Below are positions 30,594 to 38,357 of a stretch of DNA of 64,000 nucleotides, piece by piece. Source of the stretch: Nocardia albiluteola (GTDB taxonomy: Bacteria > Actinomycetota > Actinomycetes > Mycobacteriales > Mycobacteriaceae); NCBI RefSeq assembly GCF_018860155.1, contig NZ_JAHKNI010000017.1:1-64000 (forward strand), given 5' to 3'. The notes beneath the pieces were generated by a model. That model saw only the letters and a program-made list of their open reading frames with translations, did not search any database and was not told where the DNA came from. Position numbers and translations under genes: made by a program. Each line of letters opens with the position of its first letter. Positions within the stretch are counted from its first letter, which is position 1.

Positions 30594-31286
30594 CTACGGC
30601 TCGAAGGTGTGGCAGACGAAGTCGCCGGGCTCGCTTCCAGCCTCCGCCAACGGAATTCCGGCGGCGGACCAGATTCCGGACCGGCCCGACGTCCAGTCGA
30701 AACCCCCGCCCGTCGGCCCGGCGAACGCGGCGGTGGCTGCCCAGATGCCGTGGTCGGCCGCGACCCTACGAGCGCGTTCGCCGTGCAGATCGGCCTCGTC
30801 GCGACCGTGCACCACACCTGCGACATAGCCGTCGATGCCGTACGCGACTGTCCGGTCGGCGTGCTCGGGTATGCCGGTATCACGGCAGACGGCCAGCCCC
30901 AACCGCCAGCCGTCGACTTCCAGCACCGCGGGCTCGCCCGGCCGGAATAGAGCGGCCTCACTGCCGTGCAGGTACACCTTCCGGTACGCCACCCGGGCGC
31001 CGGTGTGATCAACGGCGAGGATGCCGATGGATGGGCCGGGCACCGGAGCGCCCACCAGCGCAATCGTGTCGGTCCGCGCGCAGGCATCGACGATGGGAGC
31101 TAGCCGCGGGTCCTGCGGCTGGACGACCTCGGCGTCCAGTTCGTATCCGGTCAGCGACATCTCCGGAAAAACCACGACCCGCGCGTTCGCCGCAATGATC
31201 AGCTCCGCGTGCGCCTTCGCGTTGGTAGCGACATCGTGGGCCACGCACTTCGGCTGCGCCACCGCGATCCGCAAGGCTTTCCGCAT
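30594..31286 (-). CDS. Nitrilase-superfamily carbon-nitrogen hydrolase
   Basis: 230 residues, single domain. Catalytic triad visible as E42 (VVVFPEMSLTGYE), K103 (VAYRKVYLHG) and C134 (LAVCRDTGIPEH). Such enzymes hydrolyse amides, nitriles or carbamoyl groups in the cytosol. It is shorter than typical 260-300-residue amidases, mainly at the C-terminus. The ATG at 31286 has GGAGGA five bases upstream. Convergent with uvrA; its 5' end abuts a hydrolase remnant on the other strand. Confidence 0.85.
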   Translation of the reverse strand: MRKALRIAVAQPKCVAHDVATNAKAHAELIIAANARVVVFPEMSLTGYELDAEVVQPQDPRLAPIVDACARTDTIALVGAPVPGPSIGILAVDHTGARVAYRKVYLHGSEAALFRPGEPAVLEVDGWRLGLAVCRDTGIPEHADRTVAYGIDGYVAGVVHGRDEADLHGERARRVAADHGIWAATAAFAGPTGGGFDWTSGRSGIWSAAGIPLAEAGSEPGDFVCHTFEP

Positions 31287-31309
31287 TCCGTCCTCCGATC
31301 CGATCTTCG

Positions 31310-31846
31310 TGGAGAATAACGGACGATCGGCTGGCGCCCGGCGGCGTGCGGGCCTGGTATCCGGAGCCGAGGGGTGTCGGACGCTCGAAGGGCGGGCCGC
31401 ACGACCTGGAGCGGGCGGTCGCCGATCTCGAGGAGGTGCGCGGGGCCGCGGGTGTCCAGGCGTGGGTGCTGTTGGGCCATTCCTGGGGCTCCGACCTGGC
31501 GGTGCGGTACGCGCTGGATCACCCCGATCGCATCCGGTCCGTGGTCGGCGTGGCGGGGCACAACTGGGAGCCGGCCGTTCACGCGGCACTCGGTGAGTCC
31601 TTCGTGCGTTGGATCCACGAGCCCGGCCTGCTGCGGCGACTGTCCGACTCCCGTGTCCACATGAAATTCATTGCCCCGCAGCATGATATCCGGCCCTCAT
31701 GGCCGCTGCGGCAACTGGCGACGCTGGTGCCGCACGGTGCCTTCGAGGAGATACCTGGTGTCGCCCACAACTTTTGGGCGACGGATCCGCAGGTGTGGGC
31801 CGAGGTTGTCATGCGGGCTTGTGCTGCGGCATCTTCCGGGGCATAG
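31310..31846 (+). pseudogene. Truncated proline-iminopeptidase-like alpha/beta hydrolase
   Basis: The frame reads DDRLAPGGVRAWYPEPRGVGRS, DLERAVADLEEVR, VLLGHSWGSDLAVRYALDHPDR and DIRPSWPLRQLATL..GAFEEIPGVAHNFW, matching the middle and end of proline-iminopeptidase-like hydrolases with the nucleophile Ser in GHSWG. The N-terminal strand with the HGGPG oxyanion motif is missing and no good start exists. The cap region between VAGHNWEP and FVRWIHEPGLLRRL is also too short. A shorter GTG-initiated product from 31346 could be made but would lack essential parts. Confidence 0.75.
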
Positions 31847-31916
31847 GCGCTAGGGAGGGATCCGTGCAGAGTGTGTGGTCGGCGCTGCCCTCCGCTACTG
31901 CAGAGCCGCTTCCCGC

Positions 31917-32402
31917 CTACACCTCGAGTGCATCCGGATGTATTGGCCCTTGCTCAGATTGATCGACCCTTGCTGCGCGCCAGGCACGGATGGCCTCGGC
32001 CTGTGCTGCGGTGACGGTACGCGGCTCTAGCAGTGCGATCGCCGTGTCGTCGTCCTGTGCTTCTCCCGGGGGGATGTCCGGCGGGAACTCACCGGACCGG
32101 CGCACGGTGCTGTCGGGGTAGTAGCGCTCGCCTTCGTCGCCGATCAGATAGGCGTTCAGACTCTCCGCGAGCCGAGCGACGTCGGCCTCCACCTTCCACA
32201 CGCGGACGACGATCTCGCCCTCCCGCCAATACAGCGACCCCGGCGAGCGCTCGCCGGGGTAAGCCAACGCGTAATGGGAGCGGTCGTGCCGGCTCATGCC
32301 CGGCCAAGCGTCGGCGGCCGCGCACCATTCCTCTTCGCTGATCGGGCGCTCGGAACTGCGCGACCAATCGGTGGTTCGAGTGATGTGGAGGTCGTAACCC
32401 AT
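31917..32402 (-). CDS. Conserved hypothetical protein
   Basis: 161 residues beginning MGYDLHITRTTDWSRS and ending with a short unstructured tail. The N-terminal MGYDLHITR motif followed by PISEEEW and a central beta-rich part (SLYWREGEIVVRVWKVEADVARLAE) recurs in actinobacterial proteins of unknown function that I have seen without an assigned role. Third-position G/C is high, so it is a real gene. Convergent with the hydrolase remnant; 30 bp downstream of the vWA gene on the same strand. Confidence 0.65.
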   Translation of the reverse strand: MGYDLHITRTTDWSRSSERPISEEEWCAAADAWPGMSRHDRSHYALAYPGERSPGSLYWREGEIVVRVWKVEADVARLAESLNAYLIGDEGERYYPDSTVRRSGEFPPDIPPGEAQDDDTAIALLEPRTVTAAQAEAIRAWRAARVDQSEQGPIHPDALEV

Positions 32403-32432
32403 GGCATCAGCTTGGCACGGAACGCATCTCCC

Positions 32433-33662
32433 TCATCCGATGTGGACCACCCGCGCCCACGCGGGCGGCCGCTCCGGGATGTAATGCGGATTGTTCTCGC
32501 TCCATGAGCGCTCTCGGCGGAACAGGCCGACGACGGTGCGACAGGCCGGACGGCGGTCGGGCCACGGGGTGTAACCATCGGTCAGCACCACGACCACATC
32601 CGGGCGGGGTTGTGCGCGCAGGGCCTTGACGAAACCCGTCCGCAGATCCGTGCCCCCGCCGCCGATCAGCGGTATCCCGTCGGCGCGGCACAGCGGATCC
32701 GCGATCCGTGCCGCCGCGTCACAGGACAGCACGGTGAGCAGGTCGCGGCGACCGCCGACGGCGCGGGAGACGGCCGCGGTTTCCAGGAGCGCACTGCCCA
32801 ACTCGGCGTCGCTGACCGAGCCCGAGGTGTCGATGACGACGCTGACCCGGGGCGGCAAGTGCCGCAGGCTCGGCAAGACGACACCGGGTAGCCCGGCCGA
32901 GCGGCGCGCGGGCCGACCGTACGTGTAGTCGTCGCCGATGCCGGGGGCCGAGGCCGCCGCGCGGATGGCGGCCCGCAACAGATCACGCCAGGGCTGGGGC
33001 GGATGCAGCGCCTCCTCCGCCCAGCGCCGCCACCCCCTGGGGGCGTCTCCCGGGTGGCCGGCAATGCCCTGTGCCACACGGAATCTGACCGCCTCGCGCT
33101 CCTGTTCGCTGAGCCCGTCCGCGCCGTCGGGGCCCAGGTCCCATTCCCGGTCGAGTCCGTCGGCGCCGCTGCCGCAGTCGAGCCATGCGAAGTCCTGCGT
33201 GTTGTGTCCCAGCCGGAACCGGCGCAGGTAGTCCTCCATGAGCTCGCCGGTGGGTAGCCCCAAAGTCTTTGGCATGACCGCCCCTTCGGGCTGGACCAAT
33301 CCCTCGCCGAACGCGTCGTCGTTGATTTCGGCGTCGGCGGCGATGTTCATCCGCAGTCGTTCCGCGGGGCCTACCAGATCGTGTTCGCGGGCGAATCGGT
33401 CACTGCGCCGGTGATGTTCGCGCAGCAGATGCGACACCTCGTGCACCAGAATCGAGGCGAGTTCCTCCACCGGTGTGCAGTTCACGAACGCGGGCGAAAC
33501 GTAGCACCGCCAGTACCGATCCACGCCCATCGTCGGTACCGCGTGCGACTCGAGCAGGTGTAGTGCGTACAGCGCGGTCGCCAGGTAGGGCCGGGCGCGC
33601 ACGGACAGCAGGCGGGCGGTGAACAGCTTGTCGGTATCCAGTTCCATTGTCCCCATGGTCAT
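32433..33662 (-). CDS. DUF2201 protein: zincin-like domain plus vWA domain
   Basis: 409 residues. The N-terminal half is the putative metallopeptidase domain of DUF2201 with HEVSHLLREHH at residues 74-84, an HExxH zinc motif. The C-terminal half is a vWA-like domain with a complete MIDAS: D278-T-S-G-S282, the Thr in GGGGTDLRTGF, and VVVLTDGYTPWP. Its ATG overlaps the stop of the MoxR-type ATPase gene (ATGA). vWA proteins of this kind work as substrate or adaptor partners of MoxR ATPases; here the zincin suggests ATPase-controlled proteolysis. Confidence 0.85.
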   Translation of the reverse strand: MTMGTMELDTDKLFTARLLSVRARPYLATALYALHLLESHAVPTMGVDRYWRCYVSPAFVNCTPVEELASILVHEVSHLLREHHRRSDRFAREHDLVGPAERLRMNIAADAEINDDAFGEGLVQPEGAVMPKTLGLPTGELMEDYLRRFRLGHNTQDFAWLDCGSGADGLDREWDLGPDGADGLSEQEREAVRFRVAQGIAGHPGDAPRGWRRWAEEALHPPQPWRDLLRAAIRAAASAPGIGDDYTYGRPARRSAGLPGVVLPSLRHLPPRVSVVIDTSGSVSDAELGSALLETAAVSRAVGGRRDLLTVLSCDAAARIADPLCRADGIPLIGGGGTDLRTGFVKALRAQPRPDVVVVLTDGYTPWPDRRPACRTVVGLFRRERSWSENNPHYIPERPPAWARVVHIG

Positions 33663-34885
33663 TTCGCCGCTCCCGCCGCGATGCGGGCCGCGGCGCGTTC
33701 GGCTCCCCGGGATATCGACACCGCACCGGCGAGCTGTTCGATCGCCGCCGGTACCTCCCAGTCGTCCCGGCGCAGCGTGGCGAGGGTGGTCGCCGGGACG
33801 ACCACCAGGTCCGGCGCCCCGGTCTCCACGGCCCTGACCAGCACCGCCCAGGCCGCGTCCCAGCGCGATCGCTCCGGTCGCTTGCGGACCGCGGCGACGA
33901 CGCCGTCGAGCACCGCCTGGCGCAGGTCTCCGCGTTCGGGGAGGTCGGCGGCGGCCGGATCGGCGAGCAGCGTCTCCGGATCGGGCAGATCCATCCGGTC
34001 GATGCTGGTCAGCAGTTCGAAGCCGGGGCCGTCCCCGACGGCGCCCCGCACCAGCAGGGAGAGCACATCCGGTCCGGCGCCTGCGGCGGTGGCGAAGGCG
34101 ACCAGCCGCAGGGTCATCTCCCAGCTGCGCGGTGAGGGCCACGCGCCGCCCCGGCGTGTCTCGCTGCCGGGCAGCTGATGCACGAGCTTGGGGCGGGCCG
34201 CGAGCAGTCCGCAGACCGCACGCCGAGCGAAAGCCACAGCGTCGGGCAGTTTTTCGGGATCGAGCGCGGGAAGGGTTGCACGCGGCCAGGTCCCGCCGAG
34301 GCCGCGGACGACCACGTCGTGGTCGTGGGTCCACTGCAGGTGCACAAAGCGATTGGCCAGCGGCGGGCTCAGCTCCCAGCCGTCGGCCGCCGACGAGCGC
34401 GGGTTGGCCGCGGCGACGATGCGGACACCGGCGGGGAGCCGGAGTGCGCCGATTCGCCGCTCCAGGACCAGGCGCAGGAGGGCGGCCTGCACCGCGGGCG
34501 GTGCGGTCGACAGTTCGTCCAGGAACAGCAGTCCCCGCCCGGTCCGCACGAGGCGCACGGCCCAGTCCGGCGGCGCCATCGGGATGCCCTGCGCGGCGGG
34601 GTCGTCTCCGATGATGGGCAGGCCCGAAAAGTCCGACGGCTCATGCACACTCGCGATCACGGTGGTCAGCGGAAGGTCCAGGGATTCGGCGAGCTGGGTC
34701 AGGGCCGCGGTCTTCCCGATGCCCGGCTCGCCCCACAGGAGCACCGGTAGGTCGGCGGCTACGGCAATGGTCAGGGCCTCGAGCTGGATGTCGGTGCGGG
34801 GCTCGGTGGTGGTCTCGCCCAGCAGGGTCAGCAGGTCGGCGGCGATGTCGAGCTGGGCGGCCGGGGACGGCAGAGCTACGTTCAT
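33659..34885 (-). CDS. MoxR-like AAA ATPase
   Basis: 408 residues. Walker A GEPGIGKT at residues 52-59, Walker B LLFLDELS at 119-126, sensor 1 AAANPRSSA, and the arginine-bearing LANRFVHLQW. This is the MoxR-type layout: chaperone-like remodelling ATPase acting as a hexamer with a vWA partner. Second of three genes, coupled by ATGA overlap to the DUF2201 gene. ATG at 34885 after GAAGGTG. Confidence 0.85.
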   Translation of the reverse strand: MNVALPSPAAQLDIAADLLTLLGETTTEPRTDIQLEALTIAVAADLPVLLWGEPGIGKTAALTQLAESLDLPLTTVIASVHEPSDFSGLPIIGDDPAAQGIPMAPPDWAVRLVRTGRGLLFLDELSTAPPAVQAALLRLVLERRIGALRLPAGVRIVAAANPRSSAADGWELSPPLANRFVHLQWTHDHDVVVRGLGGTWPRATLPALDPEKLPDAVAFARRAVCGLLAARPKLVHQLPGSETRRGGAWPSPRSWEMTLRLVAFATAAGAGPDVLSLLVRGAVGDGPGFELLTSIDRMDLPDPETLLADPAAADLPERGDLRQAVLDGVVAAVRKRPERSRWDAAWAVLVRAVETGAPDLVVVPATTLATLRRDDWEVPAAIEQLAGAVSISRGAERAAARIAAGAAK

Positions 34886-34954
34886 ATGCGAATCACCTTC
34901 GGGTAGAAAAGAATTGAGTGGATATCGCGGGTCGCAGGCTGGTGCGGCGCGCAA

Positions 34955-36352
34955 TCAGCGCGTGGGAGTGGTGCGCATCGCGCGGCGCGGATGTGCGCGG
35001 CGCGGGCGCCGGGGAGCGTGCGTCGAGTCCGGACCCGGCGTCGTCAGCCCGGCCCGGAACAGCCCGTAGGTGATCCGCCGCCGCGCGGCCGACTCCAGTT
35101 CGTCTCGCAGCGCTCCGTCGCGCAGCGACGCGTCCGGTCCGAGCAGGCTCTCGACGACCGCCAGGGCACCGGCGACATCGCCGTGGCCCAGGCGTTCACG
35201 AACGCCCGCAAGACAATCCGGATGGCGATGTGCCTGGTCGATGGCCCGCAGGCAGGGCGCCGGAGTGCCGGTCAGTGCGACCAACAGCTCTTCCCGCCGA
35301 ATCTCGGCCGGACTGTGATCCAGTGCGGTCAGCACCCCGTCCACCAGCCCGATTCGGTGCCACTCACCCCGGCAGTCCACCGGATACTCCCCGCTTGCCC
35401 GGTCGGCGTCGCCGGGAACCGCGTCCGGCGTGTGGCCGGGTACGAGTGCCGAAGCGACAAGCGGATGCAGCCGATCGGCCGAGATCGCCCCGGCGCGAAT
35501 CAATTCCAGATCGGGCATCGTCCAGGTCGCCGCGTGCGGCAGCATCGGCAGCGCGGAAACTTCGGCGGGAGGGTATCTCTCGGCGATGCGCAGCACCGGG
35601 GGATCGTCTCCGTGCGAGGACAATTCGAGGACCATCCGCCGTCGAGCCCCGTATCGCACCAGCAGCGGACCGACGGGGCGGCCCTGCGCCCGCAGCAGAA
35701 TTTCCGCCTCGGCCGCCCAGCGATCGATGGCGCAGCCCCGCGGTGCTCGCTCGCGGACCGCGGGGTCCACACCGTCATCGTGTGTGAATTGCTCTGCCCC
35801 GGAACGGATTCGTAACTCACCGACCTGGTCGGCGTCCCACAGGTGACGGTGGAGGTCGAGCCGGAAACGCGGGTCGGGCCGTGGATGCGGATGCGGACCG
35901 CTGCCGGGCCGGGATTCGTCCCACAGCGCGAGCCCGATGCGCTGGCCGCCATCCGCCCAGGCGGGTGCGGTGCGGACCACAAGATGCACCGAATCCATAC
36001 TACTGGAAGGACTTCCGGAGATATCGGGACCGTACCGCAGCAACGACATCGTCAGGCCGGGCCGAAGCAGCCCGTCGGGAGCGATCCGGGGCATGTGCCA
36101 CCGCAGCAGATCCGGCGCCAGCCGGCGCAGATCGGCCCGCACGCGCGCGGCAAGTTCCCGTCCACGGGTGCGGGCCAAGGATCGCAGGTCGATATCGACA
36201 TCGAAACCGGCTGCCGCACATGCCCCGGCCCAGTCTCCGGCGCAACGCCGGGTGGTCGCGGTCTCGATCATGGAGGGCGGCACGGCGAACTCGCGCACGC
36301 GCAGCCAGAGTGAAATTCGGGAATCGTTCCCGTTCGTGGTCGGAGCGCTCAT
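34955..36352 (-). CDS. Large partner protein of the MoxR-vWA cassette, unknown function
   Basis: About 465 residues, first gene of the three-gene cassette. No motif recognised. It is rich in Arg, His, Pro and Trp, has no membrane segment or signal, and ends in a basic tail (THAPRRPRRAHPRRAM). Segments like SMDSVHLVVRTAPAWADGGQRIGLALWDES and VGPLLVRYGARRRMVLELSSHGDD suggest beta-rich modules. By position it could be the sensor, target or effector of the ATPase pair. ATG at 36352; a GTG two codons upstream is possible. A 69-bp gap separates it from the ATPase gene. Confidence 0.65.
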   Translation of the reverse strand: MSAPTTNGNDSRISLWLRVREFAVPPSMIETATTRRCAGDWAGACAAAGFDVDIDLRSLARTRGRELAARVRADLRRLAPDLLRWHMPRIAPDGLLRPGLTMSLLRYGPDISGSPSSSMDSVHLVVRTAPAWADGGQRIGLALWDESRPGSGPHPHPRPDPRFRLDLHRHLWDADQVGELRIRSGAEQFTHDDGVDPAVRERAPRGCAIDRWAAEAEILLRAQGRPVGPLLVRYGARRRMVLELSSHGDDPPVLRIAERYPPAEVSALPMLPHAATWTMPDLELIRAGAISADRLHPLVASALVPGHTPDAVPGDADRASGEYPVDCRGEWHRIGLVDGVLTALDHSPAEIRREELLVALTGTPAPCLRAIDQAHRHPDCLAGVRERLGHGDVAGALAVVESLLGPDASLRDGALRDELESAARRRITYGLFRAGLTTPGPDSTHAPRRPRRAHPRRAMRTTPTR

Positions 36353-36377
36353 CAGCACTCACCCACGAACGAGACCC

Positions 36378-36392
36378 CCGATCTTTGATCGG
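36378..36392. promoter_or_regulatory. Palindrome in the promoter of the MoxR-vWA cassette
   Basis: CCGATC-ttt-GATCGG, perfect 6-bp arms, lies 26 bp before the start of the first cassette gene. It may be an operator; the cognate regulator is unknown. Confidence 0.4.
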
Positions 36393-36450
36393 AATGAATA
36401 GTCATCGCAACGACCATATACGACGGCCCCGGTTCCGGGCCAGGGGTAAA

Positions 36451-37335
36451 TCATGCGGTGATGTTCTGGGGGAGTAGCGCTTCGGTGAGCAGTCGCCACT
36501 GCGGCATCGCCGATCGGCCCGGCTCGACGCCGATCACCTGCACGGCAAGGTGATCGGCGCCCGCGTCGATGTGCGCGCGCAACTTCTCGGCGACGGCGCC
36601 GGGTTCGCCCCAGTAGACCAGGTCGTCGACAAGGCGGTCGCTGCCGCCTCCGGCGATGTCGTCCTCCGAGTAGCCCAGGCGACGGTACTTGGCCACGTTG
36701 AAGGGGGTGGTGAGGTAGATGTGCAGGTGTTCGCGGGCTATCGCGCGCGCGGTGGCGGGGTCGGACTCGAACAGTGCCGCGTGTTCGACGCCGAGAAATG
36801 CGTTCGGCCCCAGTATTTCTCGCGCCCGGGCGGTGTGATCGACATTGACCTTGTAGGTGTGGGCGCCCGCCGCGCGGTCGCGCGCGAGTTCGAGCATCCG
36901 GGGGCCGTAGGCGGCCAGCACGCGGGGGATCCGCGGTTGCGAGGCACCGGCCGCGAGCGCATCCAGCTCGTCGAGGTAGCCGTTCATGGCGGCGAGTGGC
37001 GGTACTCCGGGTAGCCCGTCGCCGATGCCGAGGCCGAGGGTGTGCCGGCCGGGATAGGCGTCGGCGAGCAGCAGGGCGCCGCCCTGGGTGGCGGTGGCGG
37101 TGCGCTGCCCGATCCTGGCGATCCCGTTGACGATGCGCATCCGGCGGGTTGCGGCGAGCAGGAGGCTCACGAGCGTGAACGCCTCGCGGCCGCCGACCTC
37201 CGGGAACCACAGGCTCGGCCAGCCGAGCTCCTCCAATTCCTCGATATCGGAGCGGATCCCCGCGGCCGATCGGTGCTCGAACCCGAAGGCGTAGATCCCG
37301 AACCTGCCCAGGTTCTGGCCGGCGATGGTGTTCAT
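36451..37335 (-). CDS. LLM-class F420-dependent oxidoreductase
   Basis: 294 residues. Luciferase-like monooxygenase barrel: RFGIYAFGFEH at the start, IEELEELGWPSLWFPEVGGREAFT, RMRIVNGIARIGQRT, and the flavin-binding GLGIGDG. In actinobacteria such proteins mostly use coenzyme F420; the organism's high-GC background supports that, but the cofactor is inferred. AAGGAG precedes the ATG by eight bases. It lies 123 bp downstream of the arsR-type gene on the same strand and has its own palindrome-rich leader. Confidence 0.85.
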   Translation of the reverse strand: MNTIAGQNLGRFGIYAFGFEHRSAAGIRSDIEELEELGWPSLWFPEVGGREAFTLVSLLLAATRRMRIVNGIARIGQRTATATQGGALLLADAYPGRHTLGLGIGDGLPGVPPLAAMNGYLDELDALAAGASQPRIPRVLAAYGPRMLELARDRAAGAHTYKVNVDHTARAREILGPNAFLGVEHAALFESDPATARAIAREHLHIYLTTPFNVAKYRRLGYSEDDIAGGGSDRLVDDLVYWGEPGAVAEKLRAHIDAGADHLAVQVIGVEPGRSAMPQWRLLTEALLPQNITA

Positions 37336-37348
37336 CGGGTGACTCCTT

Positions 37349-37406
37349 ACGATGCATCGTTAAATCGAAAACTCTCGATGTATCGTAGCATCGCAAATTA
37401 TCGATA
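37349..37406. promoter_or_regulatory. Cluster of ATCG-type palindromes upstream of the F420 oxidoreductase
   Basis: ACGATGCATCGT (37349-37360, perfect 12-bp palindrome, touching the Shine-Dalgarno), CGATGTATCG (37376-37385) and TATCGATA (37399-37406). The repeated CGAT/ATCG half-sites within 60 bp fit an ArsR-family operator array; related CGATAATCG and GTCGATATG sequences occur before the arsR-type gene as well. Confidence 0.6.
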
Positions 37407-37458
37407 TGAAAGACGTGGGGTTGCCTTCGCGCCGGGTGGTCCGGATCAGCTTGCGCCG

Positions 37459-37791
37459 CTAGAGATTTCGGCCGAGCGCGGTGACCAGCTCGGCGATGTG
37501 CTCTTCATCGCGGCGATAATGCGTCCACTTACCGATCCGCGTGGCGCGGACCAGTCCGGCGCGCTCCAGCTCGGCCATGTAAGCGGACACGGTGGACTGT
37601 GCCAGGCCGATCGTGGCCTGGATGTGGGTCACGCAGACGCCCACCTCGTGCGGATCGGCCATCGCCCCCTCCAGGACGAAGTTGGCCTCGGGATCCCGCA
37701 GCCACTGCAGTATCTGCAGGCGAATCGGGTTCGCCAGGGCTCGCAGCGCCTGGATCAGGCGAGGATCCGCTGTCGTCGGAGTCGTCGCCAT
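37459..37791 (-). CDS. ArsR/SmtB-family regulator
   Basis: 110 residues. Winged helix with the ArsR pattern LIQALRALANPIRLQILQWL, then VCVTHIQATIGLAQSTVSAYMAELERAGLVRATRIGKWTHYRRDEE. A single Cys in the recognition-helix region does not form the usual metal-binding CxC, so it is probably a non-metal sensor. ATG at 37791. Likely controls itself and the downstream oxidoreductase. Confidence 0.85.
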   Translation of the reverse strand: MATTPTTADPRLIQALRALANPIRLQILQWLRDPEANFVLEGAMADPHEVGVCVTHIQATIGLAQSTVSAYMAELERAGLVRATRIGKWTHYRRDEEHIAELVTALGRNL

Positions 37792-37867
37792 GCCTCGAGT
37801 ATAGGCGGCGATAATCGGCAATTCGAAGGACGTCGATATGTGTGGACCTCGTCGCGTCTTCGGGGCA

Positions 37868-37896
37868 TGTCGAATCCGGGGCCGTCCGTTCGTATA
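37868..37896 (+). promoter_or_regulatory. Candidate ECF42-type promoter
   Basis: TGTCGA (37868-37873), 17 bp, then CGTATA. The -35 element TGTCGA is the one reported for ECF42 sigma factors, and the -10 begins with CG as expected. It lies about 120 bp before the YCII gene of the sigma-factor operon, so the operon is probably autoregulated. Confidence 0.55.
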
Positions 37897-37944
37897 GATC
37901 ACGAGGGCCGGCGCAGGGCCGGTTCGGAGATGGGAGCGAACACA

Positions 37945-38016
37945 ATGGACGTGATGACATCGGCGGCCGCCGGCGCGGTCCGTATCGATCGGCGCGACGA
38001 GGAGGGCACGGCATGA
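37945..38016 (+). CDS. 23-residue ORF coupled to the YCII gene
   Basis: ATG with GGGAG upstream, 23 codons (starts MDVMTSAAAG, ends DEEGTA), and a TGA that overlaps the ATG of the YCII gene as ATGA. The Shine-Dalgarno and exact overlap favour real translation. It may be a leader that couples or tunes YCII-sigma translation; the peptide itself has no recognisable motif. Confidence 0.4.
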   Translation: MDVMTSAAAGAVRIDRRDEEGTA

Positions 38017-38357
38017 CCAGGTATCTGCTCGGGATCTACCAGCCCGAGGGCGGGACGCCCCCGGAGAATCTGGACGAGATCATGCGCGAGGTGGAGGCGT
38101 TCAACGACGATCTGCGCGCCGCGGGCGCGTGGGTGTTCTCCGGCGGCCTGCATGCGCCCGACACCGCCACCGTGGTGCGGGCGGACCGGGGCGAGGCCCT
38201 GGTCACCGACGGTCCCTACGTCGAGAGCAAGGAGTATCTGGCGGGCCTGAGCATCATCGACGTCGCCGACCTGGACGCCGCCATGTCGTGGGGGCGGCGG
38301 CTGGCCGAGATCCTCGGCGGGCTCCCGATCGAGGTCCGGCCGTTCGTGGGTGAATAG
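38013..38357 (+). CDS. YCII/DGPF-domain protein
   Basis: 114 residues. YCII-related fold with the TDGPYVESKEYLAGL motif (DGPF type) and N-terminal RYLLGIYQPEG. GAGGAGG lies before the ATG. Proteins of this family are genetically tied to ECF42 sigma factors, often in several copies; their biochemical role is not settled. The stop is directly followed by the sigma-factor start. Confidence 0.85.
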   Translation: MTRYLLGIYQPEGGTPPENLDEIMREVEAFNDDLRAAGAWVFSGGLHAPDTATVVRADRGEALVTDGPYVESKEYLAGLSIIDVADLDAAMSWGRRLAEILGGLPIEVRPFVGE

